From Lumbricus terrestris (lineage: Eukaryota > Annelida > Clitellata > Crassiclitellata > Lumbricidae): a stretch of DNA of 64,000 nt. Positions 12,053 to 24,132 of the stretch are shown here, one piece after another. The stretch lies in assembly GCA_949752735.1 (NCBI GenBank), contig OX457036.1:98376432-98440431 (forward strand), written 5' to 3'. The stretch's first letter is position 1; every line of letters begins with the position of its first letter. Position numbers and translations under genes: made by a program. The notes under the pieces were generated by a model. The model had not been told where the DNA came from, made no database searches, and was given only the letters and a program-made list of their open reading frames with translations.

Positions 12053-12297
12053 TCTGGACTGTGCATCCTGCTGTTGCTGCTGCTGCTGGTGCCGTTGTTT
12101 CCTCCCATCACTGATATCTTCTTAAGGAATCGGTTCTCTTCGATCTTCCGTCTCTTCGTCGCCTTTTCTTCATCCGTCAGAATGTATTCCTTCTTCATTC
12201 CGATCTGAAGACATTTCTTCAGACGACAGCGTTTGCAGAACCTTCGATTTGACGTGTCCATCTTACATTTCTCATCATATGGACACTTGAAGTAACC
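12053..12297 (-). CDS. NR1J: HR96/NR1J-like nuclear receptor, coding exon 2 (second zinc finger)
   Basis: A 245-base exon between acceptor GTGTGTAG (ending at 12298) and donor GTAAGG (starting at 12052), residues 183-263 plus two bases. It contributes the second DNA-binding zinc finger with cysteines at 187, 193, 203 and 206 (C-x5-C-x9-C-x2-C), then the C-terminal extension LKKCLQIGMKKEYILTDEE and a KRRK basic segment that probably acts as nuclear localisation signal. FCKRCRLKKCLQIGMKKE closely matches the DAF-12/HR96 group. A Ser/Asn-rich hinge follows. The splice at residue 182/183, between the two fingers, is a common intron position in receptor genes. Confidence 0.9.
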
Positions 12298-12475
12298 CTA
12301 CACACACATCAAACAAATGCAAACACACATCAAACCACATTATTATTGTTATTATTATTATTATAGTGGGTCTTTTTCTCCATTAATATATTATTTATTA
12401 TTATTACTATTACTATTTTACTTTTATTTTCTTCATCAAACAACATCAGAGCTACAAAAATCAATTATTAACATG

Positions 12476-12640
12476 GGAAGCAGTAGCCTTGTGGCGCATT
12501 GGATAAGACACTGGCACAGCTCTAGATCAGCGGACTTAAAGTTCTATTCCCAAAGCCCCCCACCTTTAGATGGACATGCTTTGTAGGCTGCTATTAACGC
12601 CCTTGTAGTGCAGGCTGTCCTGTTAGGTTAGTAGCCAAGA
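12476..12640 (+). mobile_element. tRNA-derived SINE-like insertion in intron 1
   Basis: Contains a tRNA-like head: an A-box-like TGGCGCATTGGATAAGACAC (12491-12510) and a B-box-like AGTTCTATTCC about 40 bases further on, resembling a tRNA-Arg type body. It lacks tRNA folding integrity and is followed by an unrelated tail ending in TTATTATTG. It lies antisense within the receptor intron. Limits are approximate. Confidence 0.45.
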
Positions 12641-12769
12641 TTATTATTGTAAATATTATTATAATTATTTTTTTATGATGTCTTCACTATTCATCGCTTT
12701 TACTATTCGTAAAGTCTATAATTATTCTGAATGTAAGAAGAGAGAGAGAGTAAGAATTGATCATCCTAC

Positions 12770-13315
12770 CATTCCTTTCGGTGCATTTCGTCGGAAGAAT
12801 GCTTTGCACGATTCACATGAGATGGCGTCAAAGTTGAATCCAAGCGCCTTGTCTCCACACACTCCACAGATTTTATCCTCACGATTTGCCACCCCTGCTG
12901 CTGCTGCTGCTGCTGCCGCCCCTGCCCCCGTCTTCACCCCACATCGACCCCCAACCACATTGGAGGTCCCCATCACCCCATCAGATGACGACGACAAAGA
13001 CCCAATCCCTCCTCCTCCTCCTACTCCATCTCCTCCTCCTCCTCTTGGTCCACTGATGCTGCAGTTGCTGCTGCTGCTGACGTTGCTATGGGAACTGGAC
13101 TGCGACATTGGAGACGAGTCAAGTGAACATCCGAAGTCGTCAAGGAATCCTGCTCCGTCCTCCTCCATCGCAATGTCAAGGTCAAGTTCCGCTCGACCTC
13201 CTCCTCCTCCTCCTCCGCCACACATCGCAAACGAATCGACGTATCCTCCCACCGACAGTGATGCAACGTCGCCGAATAATCCACTGTTGCCATAGTAACT
13301 GCATCCTCCACTCAT
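12770..13315 (-). CDS. NR1J: HR96/NR1J-like nuclear receptor, coding exon 1 (A/B region and first zinc finger)
   Basis: Encodes residues 1-182 and ends exactly at a donor (ATG|GTAGGA). The start Met at 13315 (MSGGCSYYG) follows directly on a CTTTCCAG acceptor, so at least one upstream exon is expected. The A/B region is rich in Gly, Ser and acidic residues with an Ala run near residues 130-140. The first zinc finger uses Cys 150, 153, 167 and 170, and the P-box CESCKAFF is the variant typical of HR96/DAF-12 (NR1J) receptors rather than the EGCKGFF of VDR or PXR. The four exons join in frame to 575 residues with introns of 472, 805 and 392 bp. A second acceptor 8 bases upstream (exon start 13323) would also be usable. 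Confidence 0.88.
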
Positions 13316-13339
13316 CTGGAAAGCTGGAAAGCACATGGA

Positions 13340-14370
13340 AAAGGAAATCGTTAACAACTTCTATTGAGCCGATGTCTAGCGCAACCAACCAGAACGAAGG
13401 CACGGAGTCAAAATATGAATTGCATCTAATGATCTATAACTTGAGATGTAGTATTTAAATGAGTATGTGAAATGTTAGCATTCACTTCATTCCTTACGCT
13501 CCATCGCAGCATTTGCAGCATGTGAGGGGCGGGGGTGGCGGATGGCAAGTCCTCTCCCTCACCGTCTCATCTTCCCATCAACAGTGTACGGTCAATGTAC
13601 TCATTAGAGCAGCAGCGGAGGCGGAGGATGAGTTGGCGAGAGGGCGCTGCATGTGGAAAAGGACTCTTGAATCAAATTTCATGGCTGGGAGTTGACCCTG
13701 ACCCTAAGTTGACCCCGGTCAAGCATGCTAACTGGTGTACCAGCAGATCACTGTATGAGGTCATTGGGTCAACGAGGTTAGTATGCAGATGACGTTTAGA
13801 GTGAATCACTTGTTCATTGGAAATGATCATCATTGAACATCATTGTTCATCATTGATCATCATGTTCATTTAGACAAAGGTGCAGTGAATAGCGAATAGC
13901 GTGACCAGAGAAACTGAACGAAATGCCTGTGGCTGGAGATGAAGCATATAAACTATGGCGGGAGGAATTAGGGGAGGGGGGGAGTTAAACGGTGAAAGAA
14001 AGAAAAGTATATCGTCACTGATCGGTGGATAATTATAAAGAGGCGAATGGTTATGAAAATCTGGCTAATAATGATTGACAGACTTCGGTTTTCAGAGAGA
14101 AGAGAAGAGAAGGGAAGAGAAGAGAAGAGAAGGGAATAGAAGGGAAGAGAAGAGAAAGGAAGAGATATCGGTTCATCATATTATTATAGGTCGATGATTG
14201 TTCAGTAAGGCTGATCACTCTATTCACCGGTGTATACTATAGATGAAGGCGTCAGCCAAGCGAGAAGGAGCCCCGCTCGCCTAGGAGCCCTGATGATGAT
14301 GGCCCAGTATATATAGAGGCCACTGGCTGCGATGGATGAAGGCTCTTCTTAGAATTATAGACTTTCTCTT
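13340..14370. other. Upstream flank or first intron of the receptor gene
   Basis: No coding frame recognised. Holds a polypyrimidine tract feeding the acceptor at 13324, a (GAAGA)n purine run at 14095-14166, and otherwise single-copy sequence. Confidence 0.4.
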
Positions 14371-14375
14371 TTCTA

Positions 14376-14672
14376 TACGACGATCAGTCAGTCAGTCAGT
14401 CAATCAGTCAGCCAGTCAATCAGTCAGTCAATCAGTCAGCCAGTCAATCAGTCAGCCGGTCGGTCAGTCAGTCGGTCAGTCAGTCAGTCAGTCAGTCAGT
14501 CAGTCGGTCGGTCAGCCAGCCAGTCAGTCAGTCAGTCAGTCAGTCAGTCAGTCAGTCAGTCAGTCAGTCAATCAGTCAGTCAGCCAGCCAGTCGGTCAGT
14601 CAGTCAGTCAGTCAGCCAGTCAGCCAGCCAGTCGGTCGGTCAGTCAGTCAGTCAGTCAGTCAGTCAGTCGGT
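14376..14672. repeat. (GTCA)n array with GTCG/GCCA/ATCA variants
   Basis: About 74 tetranucleotide units with scattered single-base variants. The apparent Ser-Val-Ser-Gln open frame is an artefact. Confidence 0.9.
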
Positions 14673-14859
14673 CGGTGTATCTGGTGCAGCGGCAATAATT
14701 AAAACGACGACGACGCTCATGAGAATTAAGCGATTTGAATTTTCATGATTTTTACGAATCGTTTACTCAACGATCAACGACGACATCTGCCAACGTTGCA
14801 TGCCAAACTCATAATAACTTACATAAACATACATAATAGATAATAATACAAAGATGCTT

Positions 14860-15540
14860 AGCTCTCTGTCTCTATCCCTTTAACTTTGTCTCTGTCTGTC
14901 TCTTTCTATCGGTATCTCTGTGACTCTGTCTCTGTTTCTTTCTGTGCCCCTGCCTCTGTCTGTCTGCCTGTATGCCTGTCTGTTTGTCTGTCTCCTTCTC
15001 TGCCTCTCATTTTATTTTTCCTCTCACCTGTCTCTCCTTCCCTTATCTCTCCCTTCATCCCTCTCTCACTTTCTCAACATCTTCTCTCCTTCTCCCTCTC
15101 TCCACACTCACACCCTTCCCCTCATCCTTCAATGCCTCCTATAATCAGTACAGCGATCGGTGGATGGGCGGCGCCATCTCTGTAGTCAGCCTCTGAAGAG
15201 GATGGACGGATAAGCAGAGGCGCCGGACGGACGGATGAGGGTGGGAAGCGTAAGGACGGAGAAGCGGACGGACGAAGGGGCGGAAAGACTGTGGGGCGGA
15301 CGGACGGACGGAGGATGGCCGAGGGAGAGAGAGACGGCGCCGACGCCGGCGTTTGAAACTGATAGGACGACGACGACGACCGATGCCCACCATTCCCTCC
15401 CTCGCTCCTTCCCTCCGTCCCTCCCTCTCTCCCTCCGTCTCTAAACAACGCACCCGTTGACCTCCTGCCTCCTGCTTGCCATGGAGGGTGAAGCGAGTGC
15501 ACGCAGCAATCGAGAGAGAGAGACAGACATACAGACAGAC

Positions 15541-15607
<67 letters not shown>

Positions 15608-15660
15608 CAGACAGACAGAGAGAGAGAGAGATAAAGAGGAGGCAAGGCATGAGAAACAAT
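14860..15660. other. CT-rich and GGAC-rich low-complexity region
   Basis: CT-rich simple sequence (14866-15130), GGACGGA clusters (15203-15312), then (GA)/(GACA) repeats (15508-15632). Purine bias switches strand between the two halves. No gene seen. Confidence 0.6.
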
Positions 15661-15734
15661 TCATCGGATGGTTAAGAACGGAAAACGATTTTTATTCTAA
15701 GAAGGTCGAATGAAGAAGATGCTGAGAGAAAAGG

Positions 15735-16912
15735 GAGATTGGTCAGACCAGAAAGAGGAGGAGGAGGAGGAGGAGGAAGAGAGAAGGAGAAATACGAGGA
15801 GGAGGAGGAAGAGAGAAGGAGGAGGAAAAAGAAGAGAAGGAGGAGGAGGAAGAGGAGGAGGAGAAAGACGAGAAGAAGTGGGAGGAAGACGAGGAGGAGG
15901 AAGAGAGAAGGAGGAGGAAAAAGAAGAGAAGGAGGAGGAAAAAGAAGAGAAGGAGGAGAAAGACGAGAAGAAGTGGGAGGAAGACGAGGAGGAGGAAGAG
16001 AGAAGGAGGAGGAAAAAGAAGAGAAGGAGGAGGAGGAAGAGGAGGAGGAGAAAGACGAGAAGAAGTGGGAGGAAGACGAGGAGGAGGAAGAGAGAAGGAG
16101 GAGGAAAAAGAAGAGAAGGAGGAGGAAAAAGAAGAGAAGGAGGAGAAAGACGAGAAGAAGTGGGAGGAAGACGAGGAGGAGGAAGAGAGAAGGAGGAGGA
16201 AAAAGAAGAGAAGGAGGAGGAGGAAGAGGAGGAGGAGAAAGACGAGAAGAAGTGGGAGGAAGACGAGGAGGAGGAAGAGAGAAGGAGGAGGAAAAAGAAG
16301 AGAAGGAGGAGGAGGAAGAGGAGGAGGAGAAAGACGAGAAGAAGTGGGAGGAAGACGAGGAGGAGGAAGAGAGAAGGAGGAGGAAAAAGAAGAGAAGGAG
16401 GAGGAAAAAGAAGAGAAGGAGGAGAAAGACGAGAAGAAGTGGGAGGAAGACGAGGAGGAGGAAGAGAGAAGGAGGAGGAAAAAGAAGAGAAGGAGGAGGA
16501 GGAAGAGGAGGAGGAGAAAGACGAGAAGAAGTGGGAGGAAGACGAGGAGGAGGAAGAGAGAAGGAGGAGGAAAAAGAAGAGAAGGAGGAGGAGGAAGAGG
16601 AGGAGGAGAAAGACGAGAAGAAGTGGGAGGAAGACGAGGAGGAGGAAGAGAGAAGGAGGAGGAAAAAGAAGAGAAGGAGGAGGAAAAAGAAGAGAAGGAG
16701 GAGAAAGACGAGAAGAAGTGGGAGGAAGACGAGGAGGAGGAGGAGAAAGACGAGAAGAAGGAGGAGGAAGACGAGGAGGAGGAGGAAAAAGACGAGAAGG
16801 AGGAGGAGGAGAAGAATGAGGAGAAGAAGAAAGACAAGAAGGAGGAGGAGGAGAAGAATGAGGAGAAGAAGAAAGACGAGAAGGAGGAGGAGAAAGGCGA
16901 GAAAGACGAGAA
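15735..16912. repeat. Polypurine minisatellite with 92/95-bp units
   Basis: Almost pure G/A on the plus strand. The landmark AGTGGGAGGAAGACG recurs at 15877, 15972, 16064, 16159, 16251, 16343, 16438, 16530, 16622 and 16717, giving spacings 95, 92, 95, 92, 92, 95, 92, 92, 95. It reads as two unit types in a higher-order pattern. All three plus frames lack stops simply because T is nearly absent, so the long Glu/Arg/Lys frames are not genes. Confidence 0.9.
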
Positions 16913-17189
16913 GGATGATCAGCAGGAACCAAAATGGTCGACCAATGACTCTCAGCTCCTCCTTTTCATTAACCTATTTCTCTCCTCCACCTCTTCTTCT
17001 TAATTCTCTTTTCACTCTTTCTCCTCTCACTCCTCCCTTTCTCTTTCTCAACCTCCTCCTCCCATTCTCCTCCTCTTCCCCGTCTCCTTCTTTCCCTCAG
17101 TCTCCTCTTCCTCTTGCTATTCATTCACCTTCTCCTGCTCCTTTTCCCCTCTCTCTCTCTCTCAATCCAATATAAGCAAACAACAATAT

Positions 17190-17260
17190 AAAATTATATA
17201 TATATAATAAATATATAGACATACACACACATATATGTATACATAAATAAATATATATAC

Positions 17261-17309
<49 letters not shown>
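17190..17309. repeat. (AT)n-rich tract
   Basis: TA-rich sequence ending in a pure AT run at 17266-17309. Confidence 0.85.
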
Positions 17310-17310
<1 letters not shown>

Positions 17311-17424
17311 CTAGGACCGTTCGGAACTCTCCAACTCAACATCCACAAAGCCAGCAGTACGTTTTTTATTGAGTACGACCAATTGCAATATATACGAAAT
17401 TGCAGAAGATGAAGTTGAAGACGA

Positions 17425-18256
17425 CGAGGAGGAGGATGAAGAGAATAAGGATGAAGAGAAGGATGAAGAGAAGGAGGATGAAGAGAATAAGGATGAAGAG
17501 AAGGATGAAGAGAAGGAGGAAGAGAATGAGGATGAAGAGAAGGATGAAGAGAAGGAGGATGAAGGGAAGGAGGACGAAGAGAAGGATGATAAAGAGAAGG
17601 AGGATGAAGAGAAGGAGGATGAGGAGAAGGAAGAGAAGGAGGATGAAGAGAAGGAGGATGAAGAGAAGGAGGATGAAGAGAAGGAGGATGAAGAGAAGGA
17701 GGATGAAGAGAAGGAGGATGAAGAGAAGGAGGATGAAGAGAAGGAGGATGAAGAGAAGGATGAAGAGAAGGAGGATGAAGAGAAGGAGTATGAAGAGAAG
17801 GAGGATGAAGAGAAGGAGTATGAAGAGAAGGAGGATGAAGAGAAGGAGGAAGAAGAGAAAGAGGATGAAGAGAAGGAGTATGAAGAGAAGGAGGATGAAG
17901 AGAAGGAGTATGAAGAGAAGGAGGATGAAGAGAAGGAGGAAGAAGAGAAAGAGGATGAAGAGAAGGAGGATGAAGAGGAGGAAGAGAAGGAGGATGAAGA
18001 GAAGGAGGATGAAGAGAAGGAGTATGAAGAGAAGGAGGATGAAGAGAAAGAGGATGAAGAGAAGGAGTATGAAGAGAAGGAGGATGAAGAGAAAGAGGAT
18101 GAAGAGAAGGAGTATGAAGAGAATAAGGATGAAGAGAAGGAGTATGAAGAGAAGGAGGATGAAGAGAAGGAGGATGAAGAGAAGGAGGATGAAGAGAAGA
18201 AGGAGGATGAAGAGAAGGAGGATGAAGAGAAGGAGGAAGAAGAGAAAGAGGATGAA
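17425..18256. repeat. 15-bp polypurine minisatellite, unit near GATGAAGAGAAGGAG
   Basis: About 55 tandem copies with occasional TATGAAGAG and GAAGAAGAG variants, continuing in degenerate form to about 18420. The 15-base unit preserves frame, giving a Lys-Glu-Asp-Glu-Glu pentapeptide frame and an antisense His-Pro-Pro-Ser-Leu frame. No start context, splice signal or non-repeat domain suggests a real protein. Confidence 0.85.
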
Positions 18257-18439
18257 TAGAAATAGGATGAAGAGATTCAAGAGAAGGAGGATGAAGAGAA
18301 GGAAAGTGAAGAGAAGGAGGATGAAGAGGAGTTGGAGGAGGATGAAGATAAGGAGGAATTGGAGGATGGAGAGCGTGATGATGATAATGGAGAGATGGAG
18401 GAAGAGAAACTGGAAAGAAATAGATGTTCATCATTGAGA

Positions 18440-20140
18440 AGATGAGTGATGGTGATGGATAGATGTCCTTCCTGCCTCCTCTTGTGCAGGACAACTGTGG
18501 AAGAGGAGAGGAGGAGGACGAGGAGGAGAGGTGTTTAGATGGGAATTGAAGGTCAGATGGAAGGCGAATAAGAAGATGAAGATGATAATGATATAAATGA
18601 TGATGAAAGTCGAACCTGTGTTGTTGTTGTTGGTGTTGTGGTCGATTGGCATCAGAGCTCTGAGGTCCATCACAGAAGACGATGATGAAGACGATGAAGA
18701 AGAGGACGATGTATTTAGGACAGGAAGACAGATGGGATACATACACGTCATCACAACCACTTCACTGTCTGTCTGTCTCTCTCCTAGCAGTGATCCGCCT
18801 CCAACTGAGACCTGAGGCAGAGCAGTAGTCCTCCTCTTCCTCCTCTGTCGATCGGATCGATAAACTTCTAATTCGTGTGAGTGACGTTAATGATGATCAA
18901 GGGCGTCGATGACGTCTTAGTATTAATACGACAGCAGAGAAGAAGACGACGACGACGAAGAGGACGCTGAGAAGGCAATGAAATCCTTCTTCTCTCTATG
19001 CTGAAGACAATTGACGAAATCCCTGGAAGACAATCAAAGCATAGAAGAACATTGTTGAGATTAATTAACCAGTCTACATCATTAACACAACTTCTTCTTC
19101 TTAGACTAATTAAACGACAATTAAAAGAAACAAACAGATGATCATCTAATTAGGAACCAGGTGGGGAAGGGGTTGGTTGGCTGGGGGAGGGGGACTATAC
19201 GCCTGATGCAATGCCCATAGCGGGCAAATGACATTAGATGGCGGTGTATGTAGTATACGATTGGCTTACCACATGCACAGAGAGCAGATGATTGGCGTCG
19301 CTATACCCCTCATTTATCCAGTATTTTGACTGGCATCACACCAGCACAATGCATGCAGCTGTGCAGGCATACGATAGTTGAGTATGACAATTCAGAAGGC
19401 ATACAAAACTATACATGTAGGTCGCAGTAGAAGTTGGAAGCAGAGTATAATTATAATATAATATAATTATAATATAATATAATTAAACGTTGAATGAATC
19501 TGATTATTATTCGTTGACAGTTTAAAGTCGAGATTTGAAAATGACGACAGATTCTCATCAATTGAGTGATCATACAGTCTTTCTACAGCCTAATAGATAA
19601 ACAGGCGGAGAGAGACAGAGAGAGAGAGAGGCACGGAGACAGACAGAGAAGGAGTATGAAGAGAAGGGGGATGATATATATATATATATAATTATATATA
19701 TATATATCTATATGCGTGTCTGTAGACGCGGCATTAACATATAATAATAATTATTATATAGGTGAGGAGTTAAGGATGGCTGCTGTAAGTTTCGCAATAA
19801 AAAACGTCGCTGCATGCATGGACGGTTATATATAGACCATACAGACCACTGCTGTTCACACGGGCTGCGTCAAGTCAGAATCGTTGACAAGAAAAAAGAA
19901 ATGGAGATACATGGAGAGAGCAAGAGACAGGCAGACAGACAGACTGACAGAAGCAGACCAAGCAGAGAAGACGGATAAAGCCCGTTTTCGGTTCCCCCTC
20001 CTCCATCATCATCATAATCGTCATCGTCATCATCATCATCATCATTAGACATCAGATAGATATCTATTACCGACTGGTCATCGTATTGCTCCGGAAGGCT
20101 TCTCTATTCATCACCTATCGGGTTTTACGTATTCGAAACT
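18440..20140. other. Gene-free simple-repeat-rich stretch
   Basis: GAT/GAC-rich degenerate repeats, short AT runs (19676-19710), a (TCA)n block near 20010-20046, and single-copy sequence between. No supported coding frame. Confidence 0.4.
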
Positions 20141-20149
20141 AGTTAGTCT

Positions 20150-20490
20150 CCTCTTCATTCATTCATTATTAGCATTTATATAGCGCCCCTTCAAGAAACT
20201 ACTCAGAGGCGCTCCCAGCCCAGCCACGGCAAAAGAAAAAAGATTTAAGGGACTTAAGGAATAAGGATTGACTGGTCAGGTGGAGGAGATGGAGGTTAGG
20301 GGGGGAGGTCATTCCAGATTGACGGCCCCACAACCGAGAAGGCTCGGCGCTGTCTGGTAGCTAAGCGAGCCCGTGGAACAAGCAGTTGTCCCTTCGCAGC
20401 AGAGCGAAGGGCCCGACGCGCTTCAATGTCAGAGACTGGGCGACAAAGAATGCGCAGGTACAATGGAGCACAACCAAGGATACAACGAGA
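20150..20490 (-). mobile_element. 3'-end fragment of the LINE family at 50747-54480
   Basis: Nearly identical to 50747-51068, including the GCGC hairpin, the ATATAAATGC segment and a minus-strand tail of AATGA repeats. Similarity continues past the point where the 50.7-kb copy is interrupted (CAACCAAGGATACAACG) and stops near 20490, so this is an independent 5'-truncated copy. It shows the empty state of the MULE insertion site at 51061. Confidence 0.8.
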
Positions 20491-21040
20491 CTCTTATTAA
20501 AGACCTCTTACTCTGCACACCCCTCCACCTCTTCCAACTCTCAACACCTACCTTACCATGCAGATGCTCTGGTCTCCTCTGGAACCGAATTCGCACCTCG
20601 ATCATCTAACCACCCTTTGGACAACCCATCTGACTAGATGGAGCATTTGGCAATAAGCAGATGCTGTGCGCTTGGCTTTCGAGTGGCGCTTTAGAAGTTT
20701 GTAGATAGCGATTACTGGAAGGCGGGGTGTCATAAGAGAGAGAGGGGGAGGGGGTATGAATTGTTGAAGCGGCTCGACCGTGATGTGTGTTTAGTGTTGT
20801 ATTTGGATAAGGCAAGGACAAGCTTAGACACGCTCCTCCTCTTCCTATTCCTCTTCCGTCTGCCTTCACCAGCCATGAGGAGGACGGGTCATCCCAAGGT
20901 CATCGGATCCGATATCAACCTCATGCAAATGTCCACCGACCGACTGCCCCCCTCCATTTCCATCTTCCAGTTGGGAAATCCCTTCCTCCTTCCATCACCT
21001 TCGTCAACTCATTTCCATTTCCATCGCATCCTCTCAATCC
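20491..21040. other. No gene seen
   Basis: CT-rich and GA-rich single-copy sequence next to the LINE fragment. Short open frames here lack any recognisable domain. Confidence 0.4.
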
Positions 21041-21046
21041 AACGCC

Positions 21047-21076
21047 ACACACACACACACACACATACACACACAC

Positions 21077-21122
<46 letters not shown>

Positions 21123-21123
21123 A

Positions 21124-21155
<32 letters not shown>

Positions 21156-21162
21156 TACACAC
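21047..21162. repeat. (CA)n array with TACA interruptions
   Basis: Dinucleotide repeat of CA with regularly spaced CATACA interruptions, followed by a (CTG)n run at 21165-21180. Confidence 0.9.
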
Positions 21163-21492
21163 GCTGCTGCTGCTGCTGCGGCGTCAACTGGGGCGTTATT
21201 TATTGATTGGGTTTTCCACTTATTGATTGCAAATCAGATCATTGCCACGCGTACAACTAACTAACGGACACCCACTCACCACCCCCCCCCCCCCTTCCCC
21301 CACTCACCCTTCTCCTTCCTCCGTTCGTTCGTTCGTGCCTCCGCTGCGTGTGTGTGCGTGCGCTTGTGTGTGCGGCCGTGTGTGACTAAGGGTTCAACGA
21401 GTGCAGTTTTCGTGACAAAAGCATATAAACAAGAAAAGCATGTCAATAGCAACGAAATATTATGACAGCTTTCGTCCTTTTGCGCTCTTAAA

Positions 21493-21626
<134 letters not shown>

Positions 21627-21628
21627 CC

Positions 21629-21655
21629 GTCCGTCCGTCCGTCGGACGGACGGAC
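21629..21655. repeat. Perfect 12-bp-arm GTCC/GGAC hairpin
   Basis: Three GTCC units, a GTC loop and three GGAC units form an exact inverted repeat with a three-base loop directly next to the (GA)n array. It could extrude as a cruciform. Confidence 0.8.
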
Positions 21656-21813
21656 TGTTTTACTTAGAAGTCATGAAGGAATGAAGAAAGAATTTGACTT
21701 TGAAGTCGTTAACAACAGTGGAACACGAAATCGTATAATATAATAAATATAATACTCGACTGTTGTTGGTCGTTGGTTTACATGAAGAAGGCGAAGATTC
21801 GTTAAGAAAGAAC

Positions 21814-21822
<9 letters not shown>

Positions 21823-21872
<50 letters not shown>

Positions 21873-21935
21873 TACATATATATTATATATGTATTATATA
21901 TATGTATGTATGTATATATTATATATATATAGCGA
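21823..21935. repeat. (AT)n array
   Basis: Pure AT at 21823-21868 and then degenerate TATA/TATG repeats. Confidence 0.9.
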
Positions 21936-22205
21936 GAGCAGCAGCAGTGCCAGAGAATCCCCCTCTCTTCCCCTCCCCTCACCTCCTCCTTTTCCACCTT
22001 CTCTTCTAATCAACGAAATCAATCAGATGCCAAAACATGAGACATCAAAAGCCAACTAATCTGTTGGTCTTTACCTGTCAGTCGTCTTTTTTTTGTCTGT
22101 GTAGCTGGCTGTCTGTCTCTCTGCCTCTGTCTCTCTGTTCCAGGTCTCTTTGCTTTGCACCTGATGAACTTATCTGTAAACTTTTCTGGCATCACACTGT
22201 ACCTC

Positions 22206-22310
22206 CAATTTATCCTCACCCAAGTAAGTAAGTAAGTAAGTAAGTCAGTCAGTCACTGCCAGTCAGTCAGTCAGTCAGTCAATCAGTCTATGTATGTCTG
22301 TCTGTCTGTC
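22206..22310. repeat. (GTAA)n, (GTCA)n and (TGTC)n microsatellites
   Basis: Three short tetranucleotide arrays in succession. Confidence 0.8.
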
Positions 22311-24120
22311 CTTCAAGGTCTTCCAGGAGTCTTTCCTGGCAGTTCAGTTAATTACCTTTGTATCCATGATTCCCATGACAACATCTCATTTCATCTCAGT
22401 TTCAATACCTCTCCAATTCCTTAGTTTACTAGCCAGCAACACTGCATATAATATATTGTCCTGAACAGATGATTGTCATTATTTCTCTTTGTTTACAACA
22501 GGCAAATATGATCTCCAACAGAGAGTAGGGGTTTGAGATTTTGCACTGCTTCCACAGACAAACATAATGATTACCTTAAGTAACCTACTGGCAATTAAGG
22601 CTGAAACTCATGTATATACTCTTAAAGGGTAACAAGGCAATCAGTTGGTAAATTCTCCTCTGCATTCATCCACAAAGTCTTTGATCAGGAACAGACATGA
22701 TAATTCTGAAGCACAACACAAGGGTTGTGTATGAAGAACTTAGTGGCGGTGGGCAGGTTATGTAAATAAGTAAGTAAGTGGTCTTTATTCGTATACACAA
22801 GCTTTAAATTGCATACAGTGATCACATAAATACTTTCACTTAAAATAAAACACGAGCAGATTATAGAGTCACACAATCTCACACATGTGACATGCACTTG
22901 TAACTAAAACATATCAAAAGATACCATGATTGCAATTTTCAAAGCTGCTTTGCAAATATAGAAGATTTAAAAGTAGGCAGCATGGAAGGCTGTCCTCTCT
23001 TGCAAAGTAAATACTTGAATTGACATGAAGAGGTGGCAAGTGCAGATGATGAATGCAGTGGCCAATGAAATGCGTTTCTGGAAGAAAGTATGGTGTGTCA
23101 ATCCCTCCCCCCCAACCCACAGGGAAGAATACTTTCAGAGTTTGGTACACATCTGTTGGGCCTCAAAAACACCATGAAGTGGCAAAAAAGACTTTCATAA
23201 TCATACACATGGCTGCCTCTGGTATTAGACCGGTTAGCAAATTGTTACATGGTTTGCTTCTAACAGTGATTTCTAGAGCCCTTTTAGAATTCCAAGCCTT
23301 GTCTATATGGCTGCGGCACCATGGTCAAGTTCCAACAGTTAACAACATCTTCTAGGCACCATGGTCGTTGATGTCGCCCTCCTCTTTTCTTCAGGCTTTT
23401 AACTGGCACTACATATTTCGGCATACTCATCTACTCTTACTCTACATATAGCAGTTCAGCCATGTAGAATGGCTGTAGATAGATATCTGCAAGCAGAGAC
23501 AGAAGATTGTTTCGTTGAGATAGACAGGATCTGTAGTCTATTGGACAGAGATAAGTTTGCAGTGGAGAAGACAGCAACACAAGAAACAGGCGGAGCAGAT
23601 TGAACGAACTGGTGTATACAGAGGTCATGACCTGGATGGAAAGGAGTCAGAGTTGAACTCAGTGCATCAAGGCGTTGTTGATGCACCAGTTTCAACCAAA
23701 ACAACAGCTGCACCATTCGGAAGTCATCACTCAATCAAGTAACATAAGCGTCCATATGTTTCTCTATATATGTCTGTGTCCGTCCGTCTGTCTGCGTGCA
23801 TGACTTCATCTATATGGCTGTGCCTGTCTGGCTACCTGTCCTTCTGTCAGTACACAAGTTGACATAATGTATATACAGCATCGCATGGTTAAGTCAATTC
23901 ATTTACGGCACGACGGTGGATACCTTTCTCCCAACGTAGAGTTTCCTAACTTTCCTTCCTCTCAGAAATTGGTTCAAAACCTGCTATGGTCGGCTCGCTC
24001 CCTCCAGGGGGGGGCGTCAAGACTTTCGTTGCAAACAGGGTACAGACGTCAAAAGATCGATGCGATCGGCCGCAAAATCAATGACCAGGAATAAAAGAAT
24101 CGATGGATCGGAGAAACCGA
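22311..24120. other. No gene recognised
   Basis: Mostly moderate-complexity sequence. Several open frames of 60-100 codons on both strands lack recognisable domains. A GTAAGTAAGTGGTCTTTATT motif near 22768 looks like the end of a retroposed element, but I cannot assign it. Confidence 0.35.
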
Positions 24121-24132
24121 TTTGCTACTCAC

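Noticed and set aside
13021..13458. Alternative frames overlapping receptor exon 1
   Set aside because: Shadows of the GC-rich, Gly/Ser-rich coding exon; no independent support.
14336..14698. 120-codon Ser-Val-Ser-Gln frame
   Set aside because: Translation of the (GTCA)n array.
15697..17175. Several overlapping open frames of 300-480 codons on both strands
   Set aside because: They lie in a polypurine satellite lacking T, so stops cannot occur. The products are Glu/Lys/Arg or Ser/Leu/Pro runs without domains.
17121..18746. 541-codon minus frame of His-Pro-Pro-Ser-Leu repeats and its overlapping alternatives
   Set aside because: A 15-bp tandem repeat keeps all frames open. No start or splice context and no non-repeat domain.
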